Positions 51,233 to 61,028 of a stretch of DNA of 64,000 nucleotides are shown piece by piece. This stretch comes from Erythrobacter sp. (GTDB lineage: Bacteria; Pseudomonadota; Alphaproteobacteria; Sphingomonadales; Sphingomonadaceae), in assembly GCA_009993635.1 (NCBI GenBank), contig JAACTC010000005.1, positions 248,001 to 312,000 on the forward strand, given 5' to 3'. A model generated the notes under the pieces. The model was not told the DNA's origin. It ran no database searches and saw only the letters and a list, made by a program, of their open reading frames with translations. The first letter of the stretch is position 1. Every line of letters starts with the position of its first letter. The position numbers and the translations under genes are program-made.

Positions 51233-52191
51233 TGTGCGTCGGGCTCCCCACCTGCCTCGGCGGCGTCCGCCGCGCCATCGCCGACGATCGTCTCGTTCGA
51301 TCCGATCGCCTCTTCGATGGGGGTGTTGGCGCCGCGCCGTGCATCGGGTTGCCAGATGGGTTCGACCGCGACGAAATCGGTCGCCGCCGGGTTGCTGATG
51401 ATCCGGGCCACCGCGCCGTCGTCCGTCAGACGCGTGACGATCGCGACCGCGATTCCGGGGCGGTAGAGGCCGCCTGCGCCGCTGGTCACGAACACATCGC
51501 CGCGCTTCAGCGGATTGATGCCAAGATTGATGAGGCGGATGTTGATCAGGCCGTCGCCGCGCCCTTCGGCAAAGGCCACCGTGTTGTCCCCTGCGCGGCG
51601 CACGGGCAGCACGCTTTCGCTATCGGTGATCAGCAGGACGCGCGAGGAATGGCGCGCCGATTCCAGCACCCGGCCCACGATCCCGCGCTCGCTGCGCACC
51701 GGCATGCCGGGCTTGACCCCATCGGAACGGCCCGCGCCGAGATAGGCGAAACGGCGGGTGCTTGCGCTGCTTGACCCGACGAGGCGTGCCACCGCGACCG
51801 GATCGACCTCGGTCTCACCAAGGCCCAGCAGCGCCTTCAGACGCCGGTTTTCTTCCTCCACCGCGCGCGCCTCGGCCAGGCGGATGCGCGCGATTTCGAC
51901 CTCTTTCTTCAGCTCGGCATTTTGCTGCCCCGCCTCGAAATAGCCTTCGACCGTGTCGAGGAAGTTGCGCCCGCCGGTGCGCCCGGCGGCATTGGCTTGC
52001 GCGACGGGGGCGGTGGCATCGCTGAACAGGCCGCGCAGTCCGTTGAAGGACGCCGGCTGGACGAGAGACACGACCAGCAGCGCGATGCCCACAAGCACCG
52101 CGAGCACGATCAGCACATAGCCGGTAAAGGCGCTGTACTGGGCCTTGCGCGAATGGCCCGATATCCGCTGCTTTGACCCCGACAGGGGCAT
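51229..52191 (-). CDS. mreC: rod-shape-determining protein MreC
   Basis: 320 residues. One membrane anchor at about 25-47, a coiled coil around 90-125 (ELKKEVEIARIRLAEARAVEEE) and the two beta domains of MreC with YLGAGRSDGVKPGMPV and RGIVGRV. A Pro/Ala/Asp/Glu-rich tail of about 50 residues is variable. Periplasmic scaffold for PBP2/RodA. Confidence 0.96.
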   Translation of the reverse strand: MPLSGSKQRISGHSRKAQYSAFTGYVLIVLAVLVGIALLVVSLVQPASFNGLRGLFSDATAPVAQANAAGRTGGRNFLDTVEGYFEAGQQNAELKKEVEIARIRLAEARAVEEENRRLKALLGLGETEVDPVAVARLVGSSSASTRRFAYLGAGRSDGVKPGMPVRSERGIVGRVLESARHSSRVLLITDSESVLPVRRAGDNTVAFAEGRGDGLINIRLINLGINPLKRGDVFVTSGAGGLYRPGIAVAIVTRLTDDGAVARIISNPAATDFVAVEPIWQPDARRGANTPIEEAIGSNETIVGDGAADAAEAGGEPDAQ

Positions 52192-52222
52192 AGTTCCTCC
52201 GTCCGGTTCGGCCCCGGTCGAC

Positions 52223-53386
<1,164 letters not shown>

Positions 53387-53457
53387 TTAAGCAGAAAATG
53401 GGCGTAAGTTCGCGGGGCCCGTCGAATTTTTCCACCGTCCCGGCTAGCTTCGCGCAA

Positions 53458-55347
53458 ATGCCCACTATCAGACGACTTCCAGAGGGACTGATCAACCGAA
53501 TCGCCGCGGGCGAGGTGATCGAACGTCCGGCCGCTGCACTGAAGGAACTGCTCGAAAACGCAATCGACGCAGGCGCGACTCGAATCGAGGTGTCGCTCGA
53601 AGAAGGGGGCATCGGCGCGATCGAGGTGATCGACGATGGCTGCGGGATGGACCGCGCCGCGATGGAGCTTGCGCTGGAACGCCATGCGACCTCCAAGCTG
53701 CCCGAGGAGCTGGTCGGCGATGGCCATGCGCTGGAACGTGTGGCGACACTCGGCTTTCGGGGCGAAGCCCTGCCAAGCATCGCCAGCGTGGCGCGCTTCA
53801 CGCTCGAAAGCAGGCCGCATTCTGCCGGTGACGGGGCGGAGCAGGGCTGGCGACGGGTGGTCGACCATGGCCGCGTGGTCGAAGACAGGCCATCGGCCGT
53901 CCCGCCCGGTACGCGCGCCCGCATCGAGGATTTCTTTCGCGAGGTGCCCGCGCGCCGCAAATTCCTGCGCACTCCGCGCAGCGAATATGCCGCGTGCAAC
54001 GACATCGTCCGCCGCCTTGCCATGGCGCGGCCCGAAATCGGGTTCACCTTTTCCAACAACGGCCGCCGCATCCTCCACCTGCAGCGCGGCGAGGCCCTGC
54101 CCGAGCGCGTGGTGCAGCTGGTCGCGCGCGAGCTGAAAGACAATTGCGTGCCGATCGATCTGGCGCGGCAGATAGACGGGGGCGGCGAAATGACGCTGAC
54201 CGGGCTGGCAGGCCTGCCCACGTATAATCGCGGCGTGGCGGACCATCAGTACCTGTTCGTCAATGGCCGCCCGGTGAAGGACCGCCTGCTGGTCGGTGCG
54301 GTGCGCGGTGCCTACGCGGAAATGCTGGCGCGCGATCGGCATGCGGTGCTCGCGCTGTTCCTCGACCTGCCGCCAGAGGATGTCGACGTGAACGTGCATC
54401 CGGCGAAAAGCGAGGTGCGCTTTCGCGACCCGCAGGGCGTGCGCGGCATGATCGTGGGCGGGCTGCGCGCCGCGCTGGCCACCGGGGACAAGCGCAGCGC
54501 ACAGGCGCCCGATGCCTCTGCGATGGCCAAATGGCAGGCGGAGCCCATCTTCGGAGAACATCAGTCCCCCTCCCCGTTCGGGGAGGGGCCAGGGGAGGGG
54601 TCTGTGCCTTTTCCACCATGGCACGGTACACCCCACCCCAACCCCTCCCCTCAAGGGGAGGAGCTTCTGTTGCGCGAAACCGCGTCCGTTTACGGCGCAC
54701 CGCAAGGCCGCGCGGTCGACGCAGGGGAGGGCGCACAGCCCGATACCGACTACCCGCTCGGCATCGCGCGCGGGCAGATCGCCAACACCTATATCGTGGC
54801 CGAAGCGGCGGACGGGCTGGTGCTGGTCGATCAGCATGCCGCGCACGAACGCCTGACGCTCGAACGGCTGCGCGGCGCGGATGCGGGCGCGGCCGCCGCG
54901 CGCAGCCAGGCGCTGCTGATGCCCGAAGTGGTCGAACTGTCCGAACCCGAGTGCGACCGGCTGGAGGCGATTGCCGCCGATCTGGACCGGATGGGGCTGG
55001 CCATCGAACGGTTTGGCCCTTCCGCAATGCTCGTGCGGAGCCTGCCGCACGCGCTGCCCAAGGCCGACCCGCACGCCCTGCTGCGCGACATTGCAGACGA
55101 CCTCGCCACCAATGGTATCGACGGGGAGGGGGGATCGCTGTTACTCACCGAAAAGATCGAATACGTTTTGGCAACAATGGCTTGTCATGGTTCGGTGAGA
55201 GCGGGACGCACCTTGCGGGTCGAGGAAATGAATGCGCTGTTGCGCGAGATGGAACGCACGCCGCGTTCCGGCCAATGCAATCACGGCCGCCCAACCTGGG
55301 TGAAGCTGTCGATGGAAGAAGTAGAGAAACTGTTCGGGAGACATTGA
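53458..55347 (+). CDS. mutL: DNA mismatch repair protein MutL
   Basis: 629 residues. The N-terminal GHKL ATPase has IAAGEVIERPAAALKELLENA, DDGCGM, TLGFRGEAL and GTR..DFF-like motifs. The C-terminal domain has the endonuclease motif DQHAAHERLTLE (DQHAx2Ex4E), so this MutL should nick DNA itself, as expected where MutH is absent. The linker contains an in-frame palindromic repeat at about residues 370-403. The ATG at 53458 gives the canonical N-terminus; the upstream in-frame stretch is not homologous. Confidence 0.97.
   Translation: MPTIRRLPEGLINRIAAGEVIERPAAALKELLENAIDAGATRIEVSLEEGGIGAIEVIDDGCGMDRAAMELALERHATSKLPEELVGDGHALERVATLGFRGEALPSIASVARFTLESRPHSAGDGAEQGWRRVVDHGRVVEDRPSAVPPGTRARIEDFFREVPARRKFLRTPRSEYAACNDIVRRLAMARPEIGFTFSNNGRRILHLQRGEALPERVVQLVARELKDNCVPIDLARQIDGGGEMTLTGLAGLPTYNRGVADHQYLFVNGRPVKDRLLVGAVRGAYAEMLARDRHAVLALFLDLPPEDVDVNVHPAKSEVRFRDPQGVRGMIVGGLRAALATGDKRSAQAPDASAMAKWQAEPIFGEHQSPSPFGEGPGEGSVPFPPWHGTPHPNPSPQGEELLLRETASVYGAPQGRAVDAGEGAQPDTDYPLGIARGQIANTYIVAEAADGLVLVDQHAAHERLTLERLRGADAGAAAARSQALLMPEVVELSEPECDRLEAIAADLDRMGLAIERFGPSAMLVRSLPHALPKADPHALLRDIADDLATNGIDGEGGSLLLTEKIEYVLATMACHGSVRAGRTLRVEEMNALLREMERTPRSGQCNHGRPTWVKLSMEEVEKLFGRH
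54566..54663. repeat. palindromic GC-rich repeat inserted in frame in mutL
   Basis: The element has a hairpin CCCCTCCCC..GGGGAGGGG at its left end, AGGGGAGGGGT at 54591-54601 and its exact reverse complement ACCCCTCCCCT at 54641-54651, then a second small hairpin. It encodes the peptide pattern SPFGEGPGEG...HPNPSPQGE, the coding form of a repeat otherwise found between genes in sphingomonads. It falls in the disordered linker of MutL. Confidence 0.8.
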
Positions 55348-55871
55348 TGCGTTTGGGGGAGGGTTTTGGAGTATCATCGGGGTCGATCGCGGCGCTGTTA
55401 TTGCTGGCCGGTTGCAGTGGAGAGCCGGCAAATACCGCGGAGCAGGATCGCGCCGACGCGAAGGCCATCGCGCAGGTCATGGCGCAGCAGACGCCGCCCC
55501 CTGCACTGCTCAAACTGCAACCGATGCTGATCGAAGACATTACCGCTCACAACGCGCTGTCGGGACCGGGATGTTTCTTCACGCCCAATGGCGGTGAAGA
55601 CCCGACCGTGATCGTCGGGCCGGAGCTTGGCTACGTGAAATACGAGGGCAGCGTGCAGCGGCTCGCCAATGATCCGGGCAGCGCGCAAGGGCCGTTCGAC
55701 ACGCACGAGAAATACGACGGGCGAGAATATACGCTGCGCATCGCGATCGACCAATCGGCGAGGGATGACGCGGACCTGGGATCATGGGTCGCACCCGCCA
55801 CTGTCGTCGTTCTCGACGGGTTCGACCGTACGCTGGTGGAAAGCCGGGGCCGCGCGGGCTGCGGGGCCTGA
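55347..55871 (+). CDS. small lipoprotein of unknown function
   Basis: 174 residues. A signal with lipobox LAGC, followed by SGEPANTAEQ, indicates an exported lipoprotein. The mature domain has two Cys (near residues 76 and 172) and a beta-rich pattern. I do not recognise the family. Its ATG overlaps the mutL stop (TGATG), so it is translated from the same message. Confidence 0.75.
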   Translation: MRLGEGFGVSSGSIAALLLLAGCSGEPANTAEQDRADAKAIAQVMAQQTPPPALLKLQPMLIEDITAHNALSGPGCFFTPNGGEDPTVIVGPELGYVKYEGSVQRLANDPGSAQGPFDTHEKYDGREYTLRIAIDQSARDDADLGSWVAPATVVVLDGFDRTLVESRGRAGCGA

Positions 55872-55883
55872 GTTGGCGAGCGC

Positions 55884-56348
55884 CTAGTCGGGGTCGCCTG
55901 CGTCCGGGTTGCGCACACGGATGATGCCATTGCCGATCATCGTCATCACCGGCTCGTCATGCTGGTTGAAGGTGGTCTGGCGGGTCTTGGTGAATCCCAT
56001 GTGGGGTTTCGACTTCGACTGGCGCTTTTCGATCAGTTCCGATTCCACGCGCAGCGTATCGCCGGGATAGACCGGCTTCAGCCAGCGCAGCTCGTCGATC
56101 CCCGGCGATCCGAGCGACGCGGCCTCCTGCGACGAGAAATGTTCGACCATCATCCGCATGGTCATGGCGCAGGTGTGCCATCCGCTGGCGGAGAGGCGGC
56201 CGAAATAGGTTTGCGCCGCGGCCTCGTCATCAAGGTGGAAAGGTTGGGGGTCGTATTTCGAGGCGAACTCGATCACTTCCTCGCGGGTGACCTCGTAATG
56301 GCCGAAAGACGCCTTGGTGCCGACTTCCAGATCCTCGAAATACTGCAT
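55884..56348 (-). CDS. MaoC family hot-dog-fold dehydratase
   Basis: 154 residues. The FASKYDPQPFHLDDEAA motif is the hydratase-2 signature (catalytic Asp and His), and ASGWHTCAMTMRMMVE follows. Members hydrate enoyl-CoA thioesters. The substrate is unknown and no fatty-acid degradation genes lie nearby. Twenty bases downstream of the glutaredoxin-MauE gene on the same strand. Confidence 0.94.
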   Translation of the reverse strand: MQYFEDLEVGTKASFGHYEVTREEVIEFASKYDPQPFHLDDEAAAQTYFGRLSASGWHTCAMTMRMMVEHFSSQEAASLGSPGIDELRWLKPVYPGDTLRVESELIEKRQSKSKPHMGFTKTRQTTFNQHDEPVMTMIGNGIIRVRNPDAGDPD

Positions 56349-56367
56349 GGGTTACGCCCTCAGATGG

Positions 56368-57105
56368 TCAGAGCGCGGGGCGTAGCAGCATCCAGATTCC
56401 CATGGCAATCATCGCCAGGTTCTCGGTCAGCGATACGAAGCCCAACGGCACGTTGCTCCCGCCGCCCACGCACGCGCATTTCAGTTCGCGCTTCTGTACA
56501 TAGACCGCGTAAAACACGCTGACCGCGCCCACCGTGCCGATGAACAGCGCGACCGGGATGGAGAGCCAGGGCAGGATATGCCCCGCCATCAGCACCGCCG
56601 CCAGAGCCTCCAGGTAGGGATAGGCATAGGCGTAAGGCACGAAGCGGCGCCCGAGCAGATCGTATCCCACGAACATCGTCGAAAACTGCTCCACATCCTG
56701 CAGCTTCAGCATGGCCAGCATCGCCATCGAAAAGGCCACGAACCACTCGACCGTCCGGATCGTCAGCCCATCGAGCAGCCCGAGGCTGAGCGTGATGGCA
56801 AGCATCGCCGCAACCGCGAACACCGCCAGCACCGGGCGGTAGCTGGTGGCGTCAGGATCGCGAACCGTCTTGCCGAGGTATCGGGTCAGAGCCTCGTGGC
56901 CGCCGATCCGCTCGCCGTCGATAAACGTTTGCGGGGTGGTCTTCACCCCATGCTCCGCCTTGAACGCGTCGGTCTGCTCACGGGTGGTCAGGTGATGGTC
57001 TTCGACCCGGTATCCCGCCTTTTCCAGCAGCCATTTCGACTTGATGCCATAGGGGCAGACATGCGTGTCCATCACCATGCGGTAGAGTTCGGCCGTCTTT
57101 TTCAT
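56368..57105 (-). CDS. glutaredoxin fused to a MauE-type membrane domain
   Basis: 245 residues. The first 80 residues are a glutaredoxin with a CPYG active site (monothiol; the second Cys is Gly), TTPQTFIDGERIGGHEAL and the cis-Pro after TT. The rest, from about residue 90, has four membrane segments and the MauE/DoxX-like block EALAAVLMAGHILPW, then a KCACVGGGSNVPLG motif with two Cys near the C-terminus. The fusion suggests redox transfer across or at the inner membrane. The substrate is unknown. Confidence 0.88.
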   Translation of the reverse strand: MKKTAELYRMVMDTHVCPYGIKSKWLLEKAGYRVEDHHLTTREQTDAFKAEHGVKTTPQTFIDGERIGGHEALTRYLGKTVRDPDATSYRPVLAVFAVAAMLAITLSLGLLDGLTIRTVEWFVAFSMAMLAMLKLQDVEQFSTMFVGYDLLGRRFVPYAYAYPYLEALAAVLMAGHILPWLSIPVALFIGTVGAVSVFYAVYVQKRELKCACVGGGSNVPLGFVSLTENLAMIAMGIWMLLRPAL

Positions 57106-57155
57106 GCCGCTTCAGATATTCAGCGCAGTCCCGGCTTCAAGTCGATCCGACGGCA

Positions 57156-57959
57156 CTATGCGCGGAACTTGGGCACCTTGCCGCCTTCGCCCAGTTCCGG
57201 AATGATCCGATAGCGGGCAAGGATGAAGCTGAAGATGCCGAACAGCAGCAGGCCGATCGCAACCAGGGTGAACCAGATGCCGTTGTCGGCAAGGCTGGCG
57301 ACCGCATCGCCGATGGTTTTCACCTGATCGCTTCCGCCCGAGAAGAGCCCCGCGCCGATTAGCGACCAGCCAATGATCGCGAATACGACCGCGCGCGAAA
57401 CGTAACCCGCGCCGCCGATCCATCGGGTGAAGTCGGGCGCCTGCGGGCTCACCCGGTTCATGAAGCTGCCGGTGATCCCTTTCTTGCCCTGGTTGAAGGC
57501 GGCGATGAAGAAGGTAACGCCCAGCAGGGCCAGCACGACGCCGCCGAATTCTACGCCGAGCACGCCCGAGGCGGCCTCCTGCGCGCCGCCGCCGCCAGAA
57601 TTGCTGTCGGTCGCGAACTTGAAGGCCGACCAGGCGAGGGCGAGGTGGCCGATCGCGCTGCCCGCATGGCCGATTCGCTTGCCCCAGCCTTTTGCGTCCG
57701 AACCTTCATTCTCGATATCGAACAGCGGCGAGCAGAAGCGGAACAGCGCATAGCCGAACAGGCCGAACACCATGATCCACAGGATCACGACGCCCGCCGG
57801 AAAATTCTCGATAGCCTGAAAGATACCGGCCGTTCCTTCGGAGATGCGCCCCGCGCTGGTCAGCGCAATAAGGCCCACCACCGTGTAGAGAACCGCGCGG
57901 CTGAAATAGCCCACCCGCACCAGCCAGCTGAATTTTTCGGACTTGTCGACCACGTACAT
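57156..57959 (-). CDS. DUF1206 family membrane protein
   Basis: 267 residues with three repeats of a two-helix unit, each starting with a Gly-rich aromatic helix (VRVGYFSRAVLYTVVG, RIGHAGSAIGHLALA, GYVSRAVVFAIIGW). This is the DUF1206 pattern, of unknown function. The ATG at 57959 is chosen because upstream in-frame codons are polar and Arg-rich and overlap the phoD remnant region. Confidence 0.88.
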   Translation of the reverse strand: MYVVDKSEKFSWLVRVGYFSRAVLYTVVGLIALTSAGRISEGTAGIFQAIENFPAGVVILWIMVFGLFGYALFRFCSPLFDIENEGSDAKGWGKRIGHAGSAIGHLALAWSAFKFATDSNSGGGGAQEAASGVLGVEFGGVVLALLGVTFFIAAFNQGKKGITGSFMNRVSPQAPDFTRWIGGAGYVSRAVVFAIIGWSLIGAGLFSGGSDQVKTIGDAVASLADNGIWFTLVAIGLLLFGIFSFILARYRIIPELGEGGKVPKFRA

Positions 57960-58009
57960 CTCCCCTGTTTCACAGGCCCAACGGGGCAGATGCCATATCG
58001 TGCCCGGAC

Positions 58010-58483
58010 CTAAGTGATTGAGAGGTTTGCCGGTCCGGCTCCGATGACCGCGCTGGCCCGGCGATTGAGTGTTCCGCCGGGTACCGACACCTTGTCGAGC
58101 ACCTTGAAATCGGTCCGCCAGCTTTCCGGGGTAACCTCGCACACGCCATAACCGCGCTGGTCGTTGATGAACTTGAGCTGCGGGTTTTCCGCCAGAATGC
58201 GGTCGCTGCCCGGGCGCTGGTCCTGCCCGTCGCCGCCGCTGCTGATCGATGTCGTGACGCATTCGACGCCGACGGGATCGTCGTCCGACATCAGCAGGCC
58301 TGCATAGTTCTGGTGCTCGTCCCCCGTCAGCACCACGGCATTGTCGACCCTGGAGAGCCGCATCATCATCCGCTCGCGCGGCACGGCATAGCCCGCCCAG
58401 CTATCGAGGTTGTACATCAGCTGGGGCTGATCGACGGCCGCGCCTGCGGCGGTCGAGCGGATGAGCGAGCGACGAGTGATCAT
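58010..58483 (-). pseudogene. alkaline phosphatase D (phoD) remnant with an internal deletion
   Basis: The frame starts with a twin-arginine signal (MITRRSLIRS) and after about 17 residues jumps straight into the C-terminal part of PhoD: the LDSWAGY and RERMMMRL region, the metal motif NAVVLTGDEH, and the domain end. A normal PhoD is about 500 residues; only about 157 remain, and the N-terminal metal-binding motifs are missing. The junction, near 58430, is in frame. It is almost certainly inactive. Confidence 0.8.
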
Positions 58484-58534
58484 GGCTCGGCCCGTATGGC
58501 TGAACCGTGACACAAACGTGTCAGGCAGAGCCGG

Positions 58535-59635
58535 TCACACGTTAAATTTGAACATCAGGATGTCGCCGTCCTGCACGAGGTATTCCTTGCCTTCCTGCCG
58601 CAGCTTGCCCGCTTCCTTGGCGCCCGCTTCGCCGCCCAGCGCGACGTAATCGTCGTAGGCGATGGTTTCGGCGCGGATGAAGCCACGTTCGAAATCGGTG
58701 TGGATCTCGCCCGCAGCCTGCGGGGCCTTGGCACCCTTGGGGAAGGTCCAGGCGCGCGCTTCCTTGGGGCCGACGGTAAAGAAGGTTTGCAGGCCCAGCA
58801 GTTCGTACCCGGCCCGGATGATTTTTGCCAAACCGCTTTCTTCCAACCCGAGTTCGCTGAGGTACTCGCTGCGGTCCTCGGCCTCCATTTCGACCAGTTC
58901 GGATTCGATGGCCGCGGAGACGACCACCGACTGCGCACCCTCTGCCGCGGCCTTTTCGGCCACCAGCTGCGACAGGGCATTGCCCTTGGCCGCGTCTTCT
59001 TCCGCCACGTTGCACACATAGAGCACCGGCTTGGCGGTCAGCAGCTGCGCCTGTTCGAACAGCCGCGCTTCCTCATCGTCACCCGGTTCGACGAGGCGGG
59101 CGGGTTTGCCGTCCTTGAGGAATTCGAGCGCCTGCCCGAGCACGCTGGCCAGCGCCTTGGCTTCCTTGTCGCCGCTGGTCGCACGCCGCTTGGCATTCTC
59201 GACCCGTTTCTCGACGCTTTCGAGGTCGGCGAGCATCAGCTCGGTCTCGACCACTTCGGCATCGGTGATCGGATCGACCTTGTTGTTGACGTGCTGGATG
59301 TCGTCATCCTCGAAGCAGCGCAGCACGTGGACGATCGCATCGACCTCGCGGATATTGGCGAGGAACTGGTTGCCCAGGCCTTCGCCCTTGCTTGCGCCTT
59401 TCACAAGGCCCGCAATATCGACGAAGGCGAGCTGGGTGTGGATGATCTTGGCGCTCTTGCCGATCTCGGCGATCGTGTCGAGCCGGTCGTCGGGCACCGC
59501 GACCTGGCCCACATTGGGCTCGATCGTGCAGAAGGGATAGTTCGCGGCCTGCGCGGCCTGCGTCTGCGTGAGAGCATTGAAGAGCGTCGACTTGCCGACA
59601 TTGGGCAGGCCGACGATACCGCATTTGAAACCCAT
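58535..59635 (-). CDS. ychF: ribosome-associated ATPase YchF
   Basis: 366 residues, OBG/HAS subfamily. G1 motif GLPNVGKSTLFNAL, G3 DIAGLVKGASKGEGLGN, the coiled-coil helical hairpin in the middle and the C-terminal TGS domain ending in DGDILMFKFNV. It binds ATP rather than GTP and associates with ribosomes, with a role in oxidative-stress regulation. Full length. Confidence 0.98.
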   Translation of the reverse strand: MGFKCGIVGLPNVGKSTLFNALTQTQAAQAANYPFCTIEPNVGQVAVPDDRLDTIAEIGKSAKIIHTQLAFVDIAGLVKGASKGEGLGNQFLANIREVDAIVHVLRCFEDDDIQHVNNKVDPITDAEVVETELMLADLESVEKRVENAKRRATSGDKEAKALASVLGQALEFLKDGKPARLVEPGDDEEARLFEQAQLLTAKPVLYVCNVAEEDAAKGNALSQLVAEKAAAEGAQSVVVSAAIESELVEMEAEDRSEYLSELGLEESGLAKIIRAGYELLGLQTFFTVGPKEARAWTFPKGAKAPQAAGEIHTDFERGFIRAETIAYDDYVALGGEAGAKEAGKLRQEGKEYLVQDGDILMFKFNV

Positions 59636-59662
59636 GGGAATCCTCTGGTCGGGTAGGGCGCG

Positions 59663-60034
59663 TCAGCTGTCCATCGAGGGAAGCTTCGGATCGATCTTGC
59701 AAGCTTGCAGCGCCTTGGACCGAACCGAGATGACGCGCGTTATGGTCATCGTATCGGGATCGATCGTAACCGCCATGCACGCGCATTCATAGCCGTAATT
59801 GCCATTTACGCTCACCCGTTCTTGCACGCCCTCCCATGGAGCATCGGCGAAACCGGGCGCCTGGTAGCCACCCTGTTCGCCGATGGTCCATTCGCCGTCG
59901 GCGTCGATCAGCCACCAGTTACCGGGCGTCGGATTGATCAGCCATCCACAGCGCGTTTCCGGGACCGGGGGACCTGCGGCCACCGGTGCGAGCGCGAGCG
60001 CGGCGGCCAGCATCGCCGGGGTACTAGCCCACAT
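59663..60034 (-). CDS. DUF4087 family secreted protein
   Basis: 123 residues. A short signal sequence ends near AAG and is followed by the RCGWLINPTPGNWWLID motif and a GYQAPG block, which identify DUF4087. Four Cys are present in the mature part, so disulfides are likely. Function unknown. Its start overlaps the upstream SDR gene end by eleven bases. Confidence 0.82.
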   Translation of the reverse strand: MWASTPAMLAAALALAPVAAGPPVPETRCGWLINPTPGNWWLIDADGEWTIGEQGGYQAPGFADAPWEGVQERVSVNGNYGYECACMAVTIDPDTMTITRVISVRSKALQACKIDPKLPSMDS

Positions 60035-61028
60035 TGTGCACCGCCTTTATCAATGGCCCATAGCCCGATCCGCCGAGCCATCCGACCTGCGTTGCGGCCG
60101 CAACCTCGTTGATCTTCATCTGGGGTTTGGAGCCGGGATGCACGGCGGTGCGCAAGGGGCGGGTGCCCGGTGGCATGGCGATGATCTGCGCGATGGCGCG
60201 GGGCACATCCATCGGGTCTGCGCTGCGGCCCGATCCGTCTTCCTCGCCCATCGAGGCGACTACGCGGGGGTAGCCATCCGTGTGGATCTCCTGCGCGCGC
60301 TCCTTGAGTGCGGAGGTGTAGATGTTGCGGTTGACCCAGACCTGCGTCGGGTACCCACCCGGCTCGATGATCGCGACCTCAATGCCATGCGGGACCAGTT
60401 CGTAAGCCAGCTGTTCTGACATGGCCTCCAGCGCAAACTTGGTCGCCGAGTAGTGGCCCGAGTAGGGCACGATCACGCGGCCCAGCTGGCTGGAGATCGG
60501 GACGATCAGCCCGCCGCCCTTCGCGCGCATACCCGGCAGCACGGCCCGCGCCATGCGATGCGCGCCCATCACATTGGTGCCGAAGATCAGGTCGGTCGCC
60601 CGCATGTCCTGAACCTCTACGGGTCCGGAGATGCCGATCCCGGCATTGTTCACCAGAACGTCGATCGGCCCGCCATTGAGCCGCTCCGCCTCCGCCACGC
60701 CAGCGGAGACCTGTTCGTCGGACAGCACATCGATTCCGATCACGGTAATGTCGAGGTTCTGGTCCGCGGCGAGCGTTCGCAGCTCCTCCGCCTCGCGCCG
60801 GGGAAGGTTGCGCATGGTCGCAAAGACCTTCGCGCCGAGCCGGGCGTAATGCTCCGCGCCAAGCCGCCCGAAGCCCGAAGAGCAGCCCGTTATCAGGATG
60901 CTGACGCCGGCAAGGTTGGGCGTGCTCGCCACGCTATCGGGCAGGGCGCGGGCGGCGGTGGCGGCAAGAACGCCGGTGGCGGCGGCTCCGACCATCAGGC
61001 TGCGGCGGGAAAGGTTGGGCATGGTCAT
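60024..61028 (-). CDS. short-chain dehydrogenase/reductase with a twin-arginine signal
   Basis: 334 residues. The N-terminal 30 residues are a Tat signal (SRRSLMVGAAATG, cleavage near ARA). The SDR domain has the NAD(P) site TGCSSGFGR, NNAG, an active site with Ser and YSATK (YxxxK), and EPGG. A Tat signal on an SDR is unusual and implies folded export with cofactor. The start is ATG 61028, overlapping the CPBP gene's stop as TAATG; ATG 61022 is also possible. Confidence 0.9.
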   Translation of the reverse strand: MTMPNLSRRSLMVGAAATGVLAATAARALPDSVASTPNLAGVSILITGCSSGFGRLGAEHYARLGAKVFATMRNLPRREAEELRTLAADQNLDITVIGIDVLSDEQVSAGVAEAERLNGGPIDVLVNNAGIGISGPVEVQDMRATDLIFGTNVMGAHRMARAVLPGMRAKGGGLIVPISSQLGRVIVPYSGHYSATKFALEAMSEQLAYELVPHGIEVAIIEPGGYPTQVWVNRNIYTSALKERAQEIHTDGYPRVVASMGEEDGSGRSADPMDVPRAIAQIIAMPPGTRPLRTAVHPGSKPQMKINEVAAATQVGWLGGSGYGPLIKAVHNVG

